A DNA stretch of 64,000 bases from the NCBI GenBank assembly GCA_031472005.1, contig PZJY01000006.1, forward strand, positions 248,001-312,000, given 5' to 3'. Positions 46,710 through 57,648 of this stretch are shown here, piece after piece. This stretch comes from Tetracladium setigerum (lineage: Eukaryota; Ascomycota; Leotiomycetes; Helotiales). How positions within the stretch are numbered: the stretch's first letter is position 1; every line of letters begins with the position of its first letter. The position numbers and the translations under genes were made by a program. The notes below the pieces were generated by a model. That model did not search any database. It saw only the letters and a program-made list of their open reading frames with translations, and was not told the DNA's origin.

Positions 46710-49294
46710 TCAAACGAACAACCAATCTACATCACCACCAACAAACCAATCCGATCTCATCTCTCCCTTTTTCTTACCTACCTCTCTTTCCCTTCCCCTC
46801 TCACCTACAACCACATCAACATCCCCATCTCCATCAACATCCATACCCCTCTGCCCTACCATCCCTTCTCTCCCCTCCTCGCCCTCACCAGCAGCAGCAC
46901 CATCATCACCCACCGCAAACCCAAAATTCAAAACCCCTTGACTCCAAAACCCCTCTTTCTCAAATCTTTCCTTTCGTTCCGAAGATACGGCGTCGCACCT
47001 ATGCCACATTTCTTCGAGGACGGCGGCGGCGTTGACGACGTTTACAGAGCGGTAGCCTATCCAGAAGGAGTGGAGGAGGTGGCGGGTTAGGTCGCGGAGG
47101 TTGGAGTGGGATCGTGGGATTGGATTTGAGCTTCGGTTTTGGTTTTGGTTTTGGTTTGGATTTGGGTTTGGGTTTGGGTTTGAGTTTGAGTTCGGGTGGA
47201 GGTTGGTGGTTGCGTTTGGGAGGGTGGGAGTAGTGGGGGTGGATGTAGATGTGTTCTGGAGGGGGTTGGGGGAGGGTGAAGGGGGTAAGGAGAAGATGGG
47301 TATAGGGGAGGGAGAGGGGAGGTTGGAGGAAGAGGAGGAGGACGAGGAGGGCGTAGCGGTGGTTTGAGGTGGGATTTCAGCACCGGCTATGAATGTGGGC
47401 CAGAGAATTGCCTTGATCTGTCAAGGGAGGTAGTTAGTTATTGTAAGAGTAGTATGGCGAAAGGATGACCGAGAGAGAGAGAGAGTAGAGAGAGATGTGA
47501 AGAAGATGGGATTCGAGGACTCCATAGTATAAAGACTTACGAAAGGATGAGTAGCAGGTAGCTGCGATAGATGTGTGAGAGTGGAAGTGGCCAGTGTCGT
47601 GATCGTGTCTATTATTGTAGCAGGGAACAGAATATTAATATATGGCGTAAGTGGAGTGGGAGATAGCACACGATGGAAGTAGATGAGAACGGCCGATTGG
47701 TAGGCCGATGCCAAGTGGAATCTTTCCTGGGTATCTGGGTGAGGAGTGTACAATGTGGTCTGGTTAGCCCAGGCCATGGGGTCGAAAGTTGTTATTTGTG
47801 ACAAGATTGAGGCGTTGGAGTGTTCCTCCTCCTCTTCTTCCGATGGAGGGGAAGGATGTGTGAAATGTGTGGATGAGGGTGATGAATCTGTGGGTGTAGA
47901 TGATGAAGAGTCTGATGAGGATTGCGTCCGCCGCCAACATTTCCAGTTGATGATGAGGATAACCCAGAGCAGAGAAGCCGGGCAACCTATGAATGAGATT
48001 TTTTCGGCGCGGCGAAGGGAAAGCTGGACTGTTGGTGTTGGAGGGAGCGGTTTGCTGATTTTGTAGGGCCGGGAGAGCGTCGTTCCCATAATGTCAAATC
48101 TGAGGATCGGATTGTTAAAGGTGCAAAGAACGTATGGAGGGGAAGTGGCTCACGTAATACAGGTATCAAAGAAGTAAGGATGAGCTGCGATGCTCACTGC
48201 AGAAGAATATGCCTCGGATTTGATCGACATGGCTGTGGTTGGTAATGCCGTCGAAGGAAGTGAAGCTTGGTTCTCTTTCAAGCCCACCAGTTTTTTCATT
48301 CCTTCAAGATGAATTCGCCAGGTATTTTTGCCCGCTTCAAGCAAGTCAATCCAGATGAACAATGAGATTGAGGCGACAATAGTATCATTCTCATGTGGGG
48401 TGCCAGTGCTAGATTCCAAGTCCTTTCGGAGTTGAGCGAGAGCAATTTGCTTGTAGTAGTAAGCATGATATCTGGAGGATTTTGACATTGCCAATTCCTG
48501 GTGAGTGACCTCTGGCATGATTGATGTCCAGCTTGGGGATGAGGAGGCTGAGTAGTTGGTGTAATTCGTGATGTGACGAGCGGAAGCTGCTAGCATTGAT
48601 TTGACTATCAATGGACTGCTTCCAACAGCTGCCATAAGGTCTCTAAAGGGGTTTTGACCCGGCAGGTCGTGAAGAACTGCTTCGGTACAAAGTTTTTGCG
48701 CAACTGAGAACTAATTAGAGATGCTCAGGAAGTAACAAGACAGGAAGACTTGCAGTAGTCGAGATAGTATCGTGTGATGGGTTTAAGATCCTGAAATATA
48801 GGGTCCACGAGCGTCCCTACAGGACTTGAGGCACGTGTTGTGAAGAGATTTGCTATGGCAAGCTCTCGCTTGATCTCTTCCACTCCATCGTCGTTCTCTC
48901 CTTGAGCCTCCTCCTTCTCCGGTCCCCCATGAGTCTCACTCGAAGGGCTACAGGACCTCGAAACAGAGAACCTAGGACTTGGAGATGCCGAGGCGGAGGC
49001 CGCTCGGGAAGCCTTCAGATCCAGTGACTCTTTGGACTCATGAAAGGTTCTCCCCATCATCTTCCCTCTGCTCGCCACACCGGTGTTCCAGACCAGAGGT
49101 TTCTTGTAGCCCAAGCAATCCTTTCCTGCCTTTCGACATTTCTGACAGGTGGGAAGGACGCCATCACATTGGACTCGTCGGCGGCGGCAGGTCCAACAGG
49201 GAGTGGGGGATTTTGCTGGACTGCTTCCTCCTCCATTATTCTCTCTCGATGGAGGAACATGGTCTGGAACGTCTACATGTGGCCGGCTATTCAT
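46710..49294 (-). CDS. Zn2Cys6 fungal-specific transcription factor
   Basis: DNA-binding regulator of the fungal zinc-cluster class. Exons 48754-49294, 48154-48703, 47541-48099, 46710-47417 give 785 aa in a single unbroken phase. The binuclear cluster is Cys33, 36, 43, 50, 53, 60 (CX2CX6CX6CX2CX6C, CWTCRRRRVQCDG). A disordered Ser-rich segment precedes the Fungal_trans_2-type domain (RYYLDYFAQKLC, NPFRDLM, SMLAASARHI, ISLFIWIDLLEAGKNTW, IKAILWPTFIAGAE). The C-terminal part has an Asn-Pro/Asn-Gln repeat, then FWIGYRSVNVVNAAAVLEEMW and an acidic-glycine tail. Intron 1 is GC-AG (see its own entry). The upstream in-frame ATG at 49438 would add a hydrophobic stretch unlike a nuclear factor, so 49294 is chosen. 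It is divergent from the PDR transporter and is a candidate regulator of it. Confidence 0.88.
47122..47200. repeat. GGTTT(G/T) hexamer repeat encoding NP/NQ units
   Basis: The plus strand shows about a dozen units of GGTTTT, GGTTTG or GGGTTT. On the coding (minus) strand these give NSNSNPNPNPNPNQNQNQN. It is coding low complexity, not a telomere tract (fungal telomeres are TTAGGG). Confidence 0.8.
48704..48753 (-). other. GC-AG intron in the zinc-cluster gene
   Basis: A 50-nt intron with donor GCAAGT, internal TCTAAT branch-like sequence and acceptor TTCTCAG. Removing it joins RYYLDY to F-AQKLCTEAV in phase and avoids an in-frame stop. GT donors nearby give wrong phases or introns under 40 nt. 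Confidence 0.75.
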
Positions 49295-49543
49295 AAATCT
49301 CACGGGGTGATGAGAGTAGAGTGTTGGTGACAAAGGGTGTGTAATGAATAATAATACAATTGCAACAACGAATGTGGGTAGGTAGGTAGGTACCTGAGGT
49401 AGGTACCTGGCTAATTGCTTTGTACGTGGGTGGTGCACGTGGGGATGGATGTTTCAATATCTCCGGAAACTCAAGTCGAATACAGTAGTCGAGTGAGTTG
49501 TCGAAATGTGGAATTATTTGATGCCTCAGAAATGGGGGATTAC

Positions 49544-49559
49544 CAACGGACCGCCGTTG
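49544..49559. promoter_or_regulatory. CGG-N4-CCG inverted repeat, candidate zinc-cluster site
   Basis: CAACGGACCGCCGTTG has perfect 6-bp arms (CAACGG/CCGTTG) around ACCG. Inverted CGG triplets with fixed spacing are the known recognition type of Zn2Cys6 dimers. The link to the adjacent factor is inference. Confidence 0.4.
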
Positions 49560-50210
49560 AAGAAGAGAAGGTTTCCTTCGTCATGTGATGTCCTCTTGGC
49601 TTCCTGTTGAGGCCTAGCGTTGACAAAGAAACCCGACGACCAGGATGGGTGACCTCACCGACGAAAGCTTGCATCAACGCCCGCCCATTCAACCACAAGC
49701 TACCACCACACATGTTCACATACCGATTCACGTCTGTCTCTCGAGTACCTACGAATCCATTATTGACCTCCACATCTACATGTCTTATCTCACCAAACAT
49801 TTGCCTCAATCATCATCATTATTATTAGTAGGCATCTCCCGTTAAGGAACATGGATCCGGAAGATTTCTATTGCTACTACCTACTACTTACTCCTACAAC
49901 TACTTCCCATTCATTACTCACTCACGCACCCTATTTCACCACCGCGACAAGCGCAAGAGGCGACAAACGGGCAAGCGTCATCGCTCGCTTAATTGGCCTG
50001 GGACGCCCGCCTCTTTTTTCTCTCCCCCAGTACCCTAAAACGATCAATGGGGTTTGTACGGGACTCCATTCTCCTCTCCTCTTGGCTTCCGCAATGGAGC
50101 TAGAAAGTATTTCATCTCTGTCCAAATTCCCACTTCGCTATTTCCAATCTCCTATCTCTCTCTCTGTCTCTCTCTCTTCCGCTGTGACTCGATCTCTCTT
50201 TCATACAGTG

Positions 50211-50217
50211 TATAAAA
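50211..50217 (+). promoter_or_regulatory. TATA box of the PDR transporter gene
   Basis: TATAAAA preceded by a CT-rich tract, 148 bp upstream of the chosen ATG at 50365, a usual fungal distance allowing a short leader. Confidence 0.5.
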
Positions 50218-50364
50218 GACAAAGGACCTCTTCTCTGAATCTATCTTGCAATCACAATATCAACAGATAGCTTTCTCATGGCAAGCAAGCTTTTTCACCG
50301 AATTTGACCCTGAGTTTACCACCCTCGCCTCGTGCTTCTCTTCCTTTTATACTTCTCCCTCCTC

Positions 50365-53300
50365 ATGCCTTCGCCGGCTATCGTCTCGCGGCCTTCGCAT
50401 CGGCATCACACACAATCAACGCATCTGCCTACCCTTCCAGACAATGGCTCAAGCGAGAACATCCCTCGTGTGCAAACGGGCCAAGATGCTGAAGACGCCA
50501 TTGCTGAGCTTCACAATGTGCTAACAAGAGACTTCACCCATCAATATCCAGAAGCCCATCGTGCTTTTGGTGATTTTCTCGAGAAAGAAAACCGAGCGCT
50601 GGAAGAAGTGGGCGTGGCTCCAGCACGACTCGGCGTTTGCTTCAAGGATCTCACAACCTGGGGAACGGGTAGCACCCACGCACCGGTCAAGACTCTCAAA
50701 GATGCGATGTGGAGAACCTTGACCGGCCAAGATTTGTACGAGTGGACCTTTGGCCGATTTCTAAACAAACCAAAGCCAGAAGATGGTCGGCCTTTAATCA
50801 GAAACTTCTCTGGCGTAGTCCGAGGGGGTGAAATCATGCTGTAAGTCTTGCCATCACCTTTCGGTATTATCTCGCTGACATATCAGTGTGCTTGGCCGAC
50901 CTGGTTCTGGTTGTTCGACGTTCCTCCGAACTGTAGCAAACGACCATTCCTCCTTCCTGGGTGTTACTGGCTCCCTAAACTACTCCGGCCTCGACCCGAA
51001 AGAAATTTCCAAAAACTACCGAGGAGAGGTGGCGTATGTTCCTGAGGAAGACGACCATTTCCCAACCTTGACAGTTCGTCAAACATTGGAATTTGCCCTT
51101 CAAAGTAAAACCCCCAAAAGATACCAACAGAACATCCCTGAGTATCTCGATATTTTTGCACGAGTATTCGGTATTTCCCACGTTCTCGAAAGCTTAGTCG
51201 GCAACGAATACATCAGAGGTGTCTCAGGTGGGGAACGGAAACGAATCTCCATCATCGAATCCCTTGCAACCAACTCATCAGTCGTAGCATGGGACAACTC
51301 AACAAGGGGTTTAGATGCATCCTCTGCTTTGGATTATGCCAGGAGTTTGCGCATCTTGACCGACACTTGTGGTAAAGCGACAATTGTATCGCTCTATCAG
51401 GTCTCAGATGCTGTCTTTGCCTTGACTGACAAGGTGCTCCTGATCGACGAAGGAAGAATGCTCTACCAGGGTCCTTCCGCACTGGCGAGGGGATACTTTG
51501 AGTCACTTGGCTACGAGGCCGTCGAGCGCCAGACGACCTCCGACTTTCTTGCAAGTGTCACCTCCGTGTCAGAACGACGCTTCCGTAAAGGCTGGGAGGA
51601 TCGGGCGCCCAAGGGAGCCGAGGCATTGGAAAGTGCATTCCGCGCCAGTTCTTTCTTCCAAAATTTACAAACAACTATTTCAGAATATGAAAACGGCCTA
51701 TCTACCCCACGGCCCAACTCCCATCTATCGTCGATTGTCGAGGACCCAGAGACCTTCAAGCAGACAGTGCGAGCATCCAAATCCCGATACGTCCCTACCA
51801 AATCTTCCTATACGATATCGTTCCCAAAGCAGGTGTACATTTGTGTGAAGCGACAAATTTGGCAAATGAAGGGAAATATGGCTACGTTTTATATCAAAAC
51901 AGGCTCCACCATCATCAATGCTTTGTTGATCGGTTCAATGTTCTATGCGCAGCCGAAAACTACTGCGGGGGCTTATTCAAGAGGCGGCTTCGTCTTCTAC
52001 TCGGCCGTTTTGCTGGGTTGGATTCAACTTGCGGAGCTTGAAGAAGCTGTCCAGGGACGCAACATCATCAATCGACAAAAGCGATTTGCATTTGTGAAGC
52101 CAAGTGCTGTCAGCTTCGCAAGAGTTTTCGTTGATTTGTTTGTGGTACTGCTGCAGGCACTTTTATACTCGATTATCGCCTATTTCCTTGCGGGTATGCA
52201 GCAATTAGTAAGATACCTTCTCTCATCGATAAATTCCAACTGACCTCTATACAGCCTGGTCCATTCTTCATATTTTTACTATTCATCTACATAATCACCA
52301 TCTGCATGACGGCACAGTTTCGCTTCATCGGAGCAATATCTCCCAACTTCGAGGTAGCTCTTCGTTATTGTGGTGTTTTGTTGCTGCTGTACATTGTTTT
52401 TGGCGGATATCTCATTAAGATGGACAATTTGCTCTCCAATGTACCTTGGTTTGGCTGGATTCTTGTAAGTTTGTCGGATCATCTGACTTTGATTTCACTA
52501 ACAATAACTAGTATACCTTACCCCTCACCTATGCATATGAATCTATGATGGCAGCCGAGTTCCATGGCTTAGACCTGGCTTGTTCGCCTGGTTCAATCAT
52601 TCCAGAAGGCTCTGGGTACGGCGACGTTGCCTTCAAGAGTTGTGCAATTGCTGGCAGCGTGCCTGGCGCACTCACAGTCAGTGGGGATTCGTACATTGCA
52701 GCCAGCTTTTCCTACTCCTACAGCCACGTCTGGAGAAACTTCGGAATCATGATTCTTTTCACGATTGCTTTCATTTTATTAGGTGCTTTCTTCAACGAGA
52801 TCATCGAGTGGAGCGAAAGTGGAGCCGGCGGTCTTGAGTTTAAAGATTCAAGCGCTTCCAAAGCTCAGCAACCCACGCGCAAAGCTCGAGACGAAGAGGA
52901 GAGGCCTGTCGGTGGTGACGCTACCTCTTCCTCTCCTCGTTCAAGTATCACTGCCCCGGGCAACTCAAACTTCGATCTTACAGCAGAAAGCTCAATCTTT
53001 ACTTGGAAGGACCTCGTCTTTACGATTCCGTACGATGGAAGTACCAGAAAGCTTCTCAATGGCGTTTCGGGATATTGTGCACCAGGTACAATGACTGCAC
53101 TTGTCGGCTCTTCGGGAGCAGGAAAGACAACTTGTAAGTTCCCTTCCTTTGGTTGTATCGCTCATATAATCTAACGGGGTATAGTGTTGAACACCCTAGC
53201 ACAACGACAAAGAGTTGGTCAATTAGACGGCCAGATGAAGTTGGGTGGAAGAATTGTGGGAGCAGAATTTCAAAAGAAAATTGGCTTCTGTGAGCAGATG

Positions 53301-55117
53301 GATATCCATGATGAGAGCAGCACCATCAAGGAAGCGTTTGAGTTCTCGGCTCTTCTGCGACAGCCGGCACACATTTCCAAAGAAGAGAAGAAAGCCTACG
53401 CAAGGACAGTCCTGGAAATGCTTGATTTGGTTGAACTTCAAGATGCAATCATCTGGTCTCTCCCACTCGAACAGAAGAAGAGAACGACCATTGGCGTGGA
53501 GTTGTGTGCAAAGCCGACGAGTATGTTGTTTCTGGATGAACCTACCAGTGGCCTTGATGGACAAGGAGCCGTCAATATCCTCAATCTGCTCAAACGCCTT
53601 TCTGGGGCTGGTCAGGCAATTCTGTGCACCATTCATCAAGCAACTCAAGAGCAATTTACCACAGTAAGTTATTACCATTCCGTTGAGAGCTGCATTCTAA
53701 CGTGTTCAGTTTGATAATGTGTTGGCCGTAAACCCGGGAGGCAACACGTTCTACTTTGGTCCCATTGGTAGCTCTGGCGAGACTATTTTCAACTATTTTG
53801 GCGCCCACGGCATACCGGTAGAAGATGGGAAGAATGTTGCAGACTTTTTAATCGAAGTCGGCGTGGGAGTACTCAAGTCTAATGATCAGCCGGAATTGGA
53901 CTTCAACCAGCTCTGGCGAGATTCACCAGAGGCCGAACAGGTGCAGCTTACGATCCAGGAAGCTTCGAAGGAGAAATCATCAGACATCGGATCTGAAACC
54001 GAACACCAAAAGTCTTCTGACTTCTCTGCATCAACCTGGCAGCAAACCTATCTCTTGACGCAAAGAGTCAGCCGTCAGTACTGGCGTACGCCAGAATACC
54101 CTTATTCACGGTTATACGCTTCTTTCCTCCATGCACTACTCAATGGTTTCACATTTTATCAACTCGGCGATAGCATCACAGACATGGAATCCCGCGCGTT
54201 CGCCTGCTTCTTGATTCTTATGCTTGTTCCGGAGTTCATGAATGCCACGTCAATGAAATTTATCGCCAACAGGGATCTTTGGGAAAGTCGAGAGTACCCC
54301 AGCAGGATATATGGATGGGTGGCGTTCGCTCTTGCGCAAATCATCTCGGAACTGCCATATGCCTTCTTTGGGTCAATTGTCTTCTTCGTTCTGTTCTACT
54401 TTCCCGTCGGATTACCGCTCGGTATTCCAGCTCTTTACACGTTTTTGATGGTTTTGTTTTTCCATCTTTTCGCTACTTCTTGGGGACAGTGGGTGGGTGC
54501 TTTGAGGTAAGTTCTCTCATTTTCCCTTCTTCACGGACAATCACTCACAAACTTCAACAGTAAAAACGCATCCGTCGCAGCAAATCTCATGCCCTTCCTC
54601 GTCATCATGTGCGAACTCTTCAACGGCGTTCTCCGACCACAGGCACAGATGCCCGTCGTCTGGAAGTACACCATGTACTATGTGGCGCCTTTCACCTACT
54701 GGATCGGCGGTATTCTCTCTTCGACACTCTCAGGACGTCCGATTGTCTGCTCGGAGAATGATTTAAATTACTTCCTTGCTCCTCCGGGGCAGACCTGTGC
54801 AGATTATTCACGGGAGTGGTTGAATACTGCTACTGGGTATTTGGTGGATGGTGATACGATGGGGAGGTGTGGATACTGCCAGTACTCTGTCGCTGACGAT
54901 GTGAGTTTTTTTGCCTCTTCTTCCAAAAATTGCCGAAACAGAAAGAAAATTTTACTAATTTGCATATTAGTATCTATCTGGGTTAAGTTTGGATTCGTCA
55001 AAGATTTGGCCATATTTTGGAATTTTCTTGGGCTTTGTAATCTCAAATGTCCTGTTGGTTTTGGCTCTGATGAAATTTTATACTTGGAAAAACTTTGCGA
55101 GGAAGGCAAGGGCCTGA
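50365..55117 (+). CDS. PDR-type (ABCG) full-size ABC transporter
   Basis: Plasma-membrane ATP-driven efflux pump of the pleiotropic drug resistance family. Eight exons: 50365-50840, 50887-52207, 52255-52464, 52512-53133, 53185-53663, 53710-54506, 54561-54900, 54971-55117; 1463 aa, all in phase with no break. Order NBD1-TMD1-NBD2-TMD2. NBD1 has the degenerate Walker A GRPGSGCST (Cys168 where Lys is usual), signature VSGGERKRIS and DNSTRGLDAS. NBD2 has a full Walker A GSSGAGKTT (868-876), a signature altered to LPLEQKKRTTIGVE and Walker B MLFLDEPTSGLD (Asp about 994). This asymmetry is normal for fungal PDR pumps. TMD2 ends in a Cys-containing loop (GRCGYCQYSVADD) and a last span near the C-terminus. 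The substrate cannot be told; drugs, plant defence compounds or metabolites are possible. Confidence 0.93.
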
Positions 55118-55904
55118 GTATTAGATTTTGATTGATATAGGGTTGGGTTGGGGCATGGGCGAACGGGTGGAGTTTTGGGAGTATAATTTAGATTGGGAGA
55201 GGGGCCATTTCGGGTTGACCATTACTCGTATATCCATTTATTGATAATTTAGAAGGTTGCAATATGAAAAAGAATAATGATTCACAGAATGAATAGATTT
55301 TTATCTAATATCTGAAGCAAATACTCGAAATGTCTACCAATAGAATGTCTTGGCACCACTCTCGGCGAACTCGGCACGTTGCCGAGCAAAAAGCCATGAC
55401 GCTGTGGTGAGGCTTCACCAAACAAATGCTGCCATGAGGCTGGGCACATTCCATTCCAACCCAACTTAAACTGCTGTCCCACTTCTCCCTCCTCCCACAA
55501 TTCTTCCTTTTTCTCCTACCTGCTGTGTCACACAAATCTGTCGAGAGGATCAAGAGTCTACGCATCCTTTCAATTGCCTGATATAGCGAGCATTGGTTTG
55601 CTTGCGTGGACAAACGACGCCCACCCTCAGCTTGATCTCACATGCGAGGCTGAGTTGCGGTCATCGCTTCGACAATACGCGTTCCGAAAACGCCGCAGTA
55701 GTTGGAGGGCAAAGGAGGAAGAAGAGGCAGTGAGTGACATCTGAGTGGTAAAGGCTATATTGGGACCAAAGGAAAGAGTTTACCAGAAGGCGAAGGATAT
55801 CTGCGGCGACGAGGACTATTTATTTTTTCCCAACCTACTACAATAATATCACCGCGAACCCCTCCCTCATATCCTCCTCAATCTACAACCCACAGTCAGC
55901 CACC
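55118..55904. other. Spacer between the ABC transporter and the arrestin-like gene
   Basis: 0.79 kb holding the transporter 3' flank and the promoter and leader of the arrestin-like gene. Minus-strand open frames at 55282-55613 have no support. Nothing else seen. Confidence 0.5.
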
Positions 55905-57648
55905 ATGTCCGTCCGAATCCAACTCGACAATCCTCACAACTTCTACACAAACCTCGATTTCATCTCCGGCCGCATAATCCTCTCCCTCACCAACGACGAA
56001 AATGTCTCCGCCATCCATGTCAAACTCGAAGGCGAATCGCGCACCATGCTCATGCGTCCCATGGTCCCAGTAGGACAAGCACAACTCTACGCGAACCGAC
56101 CCGTACGACAAGCTCCCGTGATGGAAAACCATAAGATTCTCTACCGAGTCAATCAAGTCTTTCCCTCAGAGAGCTCCACCGGCGCGACGAGTCTGGGAAT
56201 GGCATATACGGTTCGAGCGGGACAGCACGAATACCCGTTTCGGTTCAAGATACCGTTTAATAACAGCTGTTCGGATCCGCAATTGCAGCAGCAGATGGGA
56301 CCCGGAGGTGGCTTTGGCGGGTTTGGATTGGGTGGACTGCAGCAGATGCAGTATCGACATGTTAAACGCACTTTACCGCCTAGTTTGACTGGATTTCCCG
56401 GGGAGGCGGAAATCAGATACTATATCAAAGTCACGGTGGCGAGACCGAGTATCTTCAAGGAGAATAGGAGAAGTGCGATTGGATTTAAGTTCCTGCCTAT
56501 TGAACCTCCACGCGCACCGAAGACGACGAATGAGGTCTTTGCGAGGAGGCCGTATGCTTTTCAACCCGGTCTAGCGGGATTCGCGAAGAAATCGAGTATG
56601 TTTGGACGGAAGAAACCAGCAGCCGCTTTGTCGAATACGCCGCCAAAGGGTGAAGTTGACGCAAGATTACCCAGTCCCGCCGTTCTAACCTGTACTGAAC
56701 CCTTACCTCTCCGTATACTCGTCAAGAAGACCGCCGAGAGTCCCGAGAGCGTATACCTCACATCCGTGCAAATCCATCTCATTGGTACGACAGAGGTGCG
56801 AGCAGCCGATGTGTCGCGCAATGAAATAAGCACGTGGGTGATTATGAATGTCGCCAACTTGACGAGAGAGATAGGAAAACCGGGTGATGCGGTGGGAACG
56901 GAGAGTTTGATAGATCCGGAATTGTGGAATAGGATCCCCTTGCCGAATACCGTTGCGCCGAGCTTTACGACGTGTAATATTGAGAGGAGGTATGAGTTGG
57001 AGGTTAAGATTGGGTTGGCTTATGGGTTACCTGGGGAGTTGCAGGTATGCTTACCTCTATTTCTTTCACTCCTTTTTTTCCCCCAAAAGAAAAGACCCAT
57101 TCTTTTTAAATTATATGGTATTTTCACAAGCGAGGACTAACACAAATTTCACAATTGCAGCCACAAACAATAACCCTCCCCCTCCGCTTCCAAGTCGAAA
57201 TCTTCTCCGGAATCACTCCCCCACCCGAACTCCTCAACGCAATGGCAACTCGTCCTCCCCCACAACCAACAATGCACCACCAACCCTCATCATCTCGTCC
57301 TTCCATCCCAACACCCCGTCCATCCCAGCAACAGCACCAAGCACCAGCAGTACCAGCATACGACCCAATGTACCCACCTCAACTCGCCCCCGGCGCAAAT
57401 CCAAGTGCGGATGCGCCACCGAGTTATGAGGATGCGATGGCCGATGATATTTCCCCTGCTGATGGGCCGAGGAGGGAGTATTCTGGTGTTACGGATGTGG
57501 ATGCTCCTGAGATTGAGGGGGCTAGTGGTGGGAAGAGTGGTGGTGGTGGTGTTAAAGGGGGAGTTCTGGTGGTGGTGGTGGGTTTATGGGTGGGAGTAAT
57601 GGTGGAGGACCAAGTGGTGGTGGTGGAGGGAGAGGGGGAATTGTTTAG
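55905..57648 (+). CDS. Arrestin-like (ART family) trafficking adaptor
   Basis: Alpha-arrestin fold protein that would recruit a Rsp5/HulA-type ubiquitin ligase to membrane cargo. Exons 55905-57044 and 57161-57648, about 542 aa. The Arrestin_N part starts at residue 3 (VRIQLDNPHNFYTNLDFISGRI...) with the family's GRI-x-L core, YPFRFKIPF and a Gly-rich insertion (GPGGGFGGFGLGG). A C-arrestin half runs from LRILVKKTAESPESVYL to LPLRFQVEIFSG. A proline-rich tail contains the PY motif PPSY (about 466-469) in DAPPSYEDAMADD. The final glycine-rich tail is out of frame unless one G is added to the run 57557-57561, which gives a GGSSGGGGGFMGGSNGGG tail and stop TAG at 57646-57648. Without it the frame runs to 57730 with an unrelated sequence. 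Confidence 0.87.

Larger units (their letters stand above)
49295..50364. promoter_or_regulatory. Shared promoter of the zinc-cluster factor and the PDR transporter
   Basis: 1.07 kb between divergent start codons. Visible elements: a run of TAGG/GGTACC repeats at 49377-49412, two TCCGGA palindromes (49462-49467, 49856-49861), a CGG-N4-CCG inverted repeat (49544-49559), a CT-rich tract (50155-50178) and a TATA box TATAAAA at 50211-50217 about 150 bp before the transporter ATG. Zinc-cluster proteins bind CGG half-sites, so these are candidates for autoregulation and co-regulation (inference). Confidence 0.5.

Noticed and set aside
47122..47200. Telomere-like TTTGGG repeat
   Set aside because: It codes NP/NQ repeats of the transcription factor on the minus strand and differs from the fungal TTAGGG repeat; interior location.
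49295..49438. Upstream in-frame ATG (49438) for the zinc-cluster factor with a hydrophobic segment
   Set aside because: A signal- or membrane-like N-terminus does not suit a nuclear factor; the segment overlaps TAGG repeats of the promoter.
50840..50940. Inactivating change in the ABC transporter (Walker A Cys instead of Lys)
   Set aside because: The GRPGSGCS form is normal in NBD1 of fungal PDR transporters.
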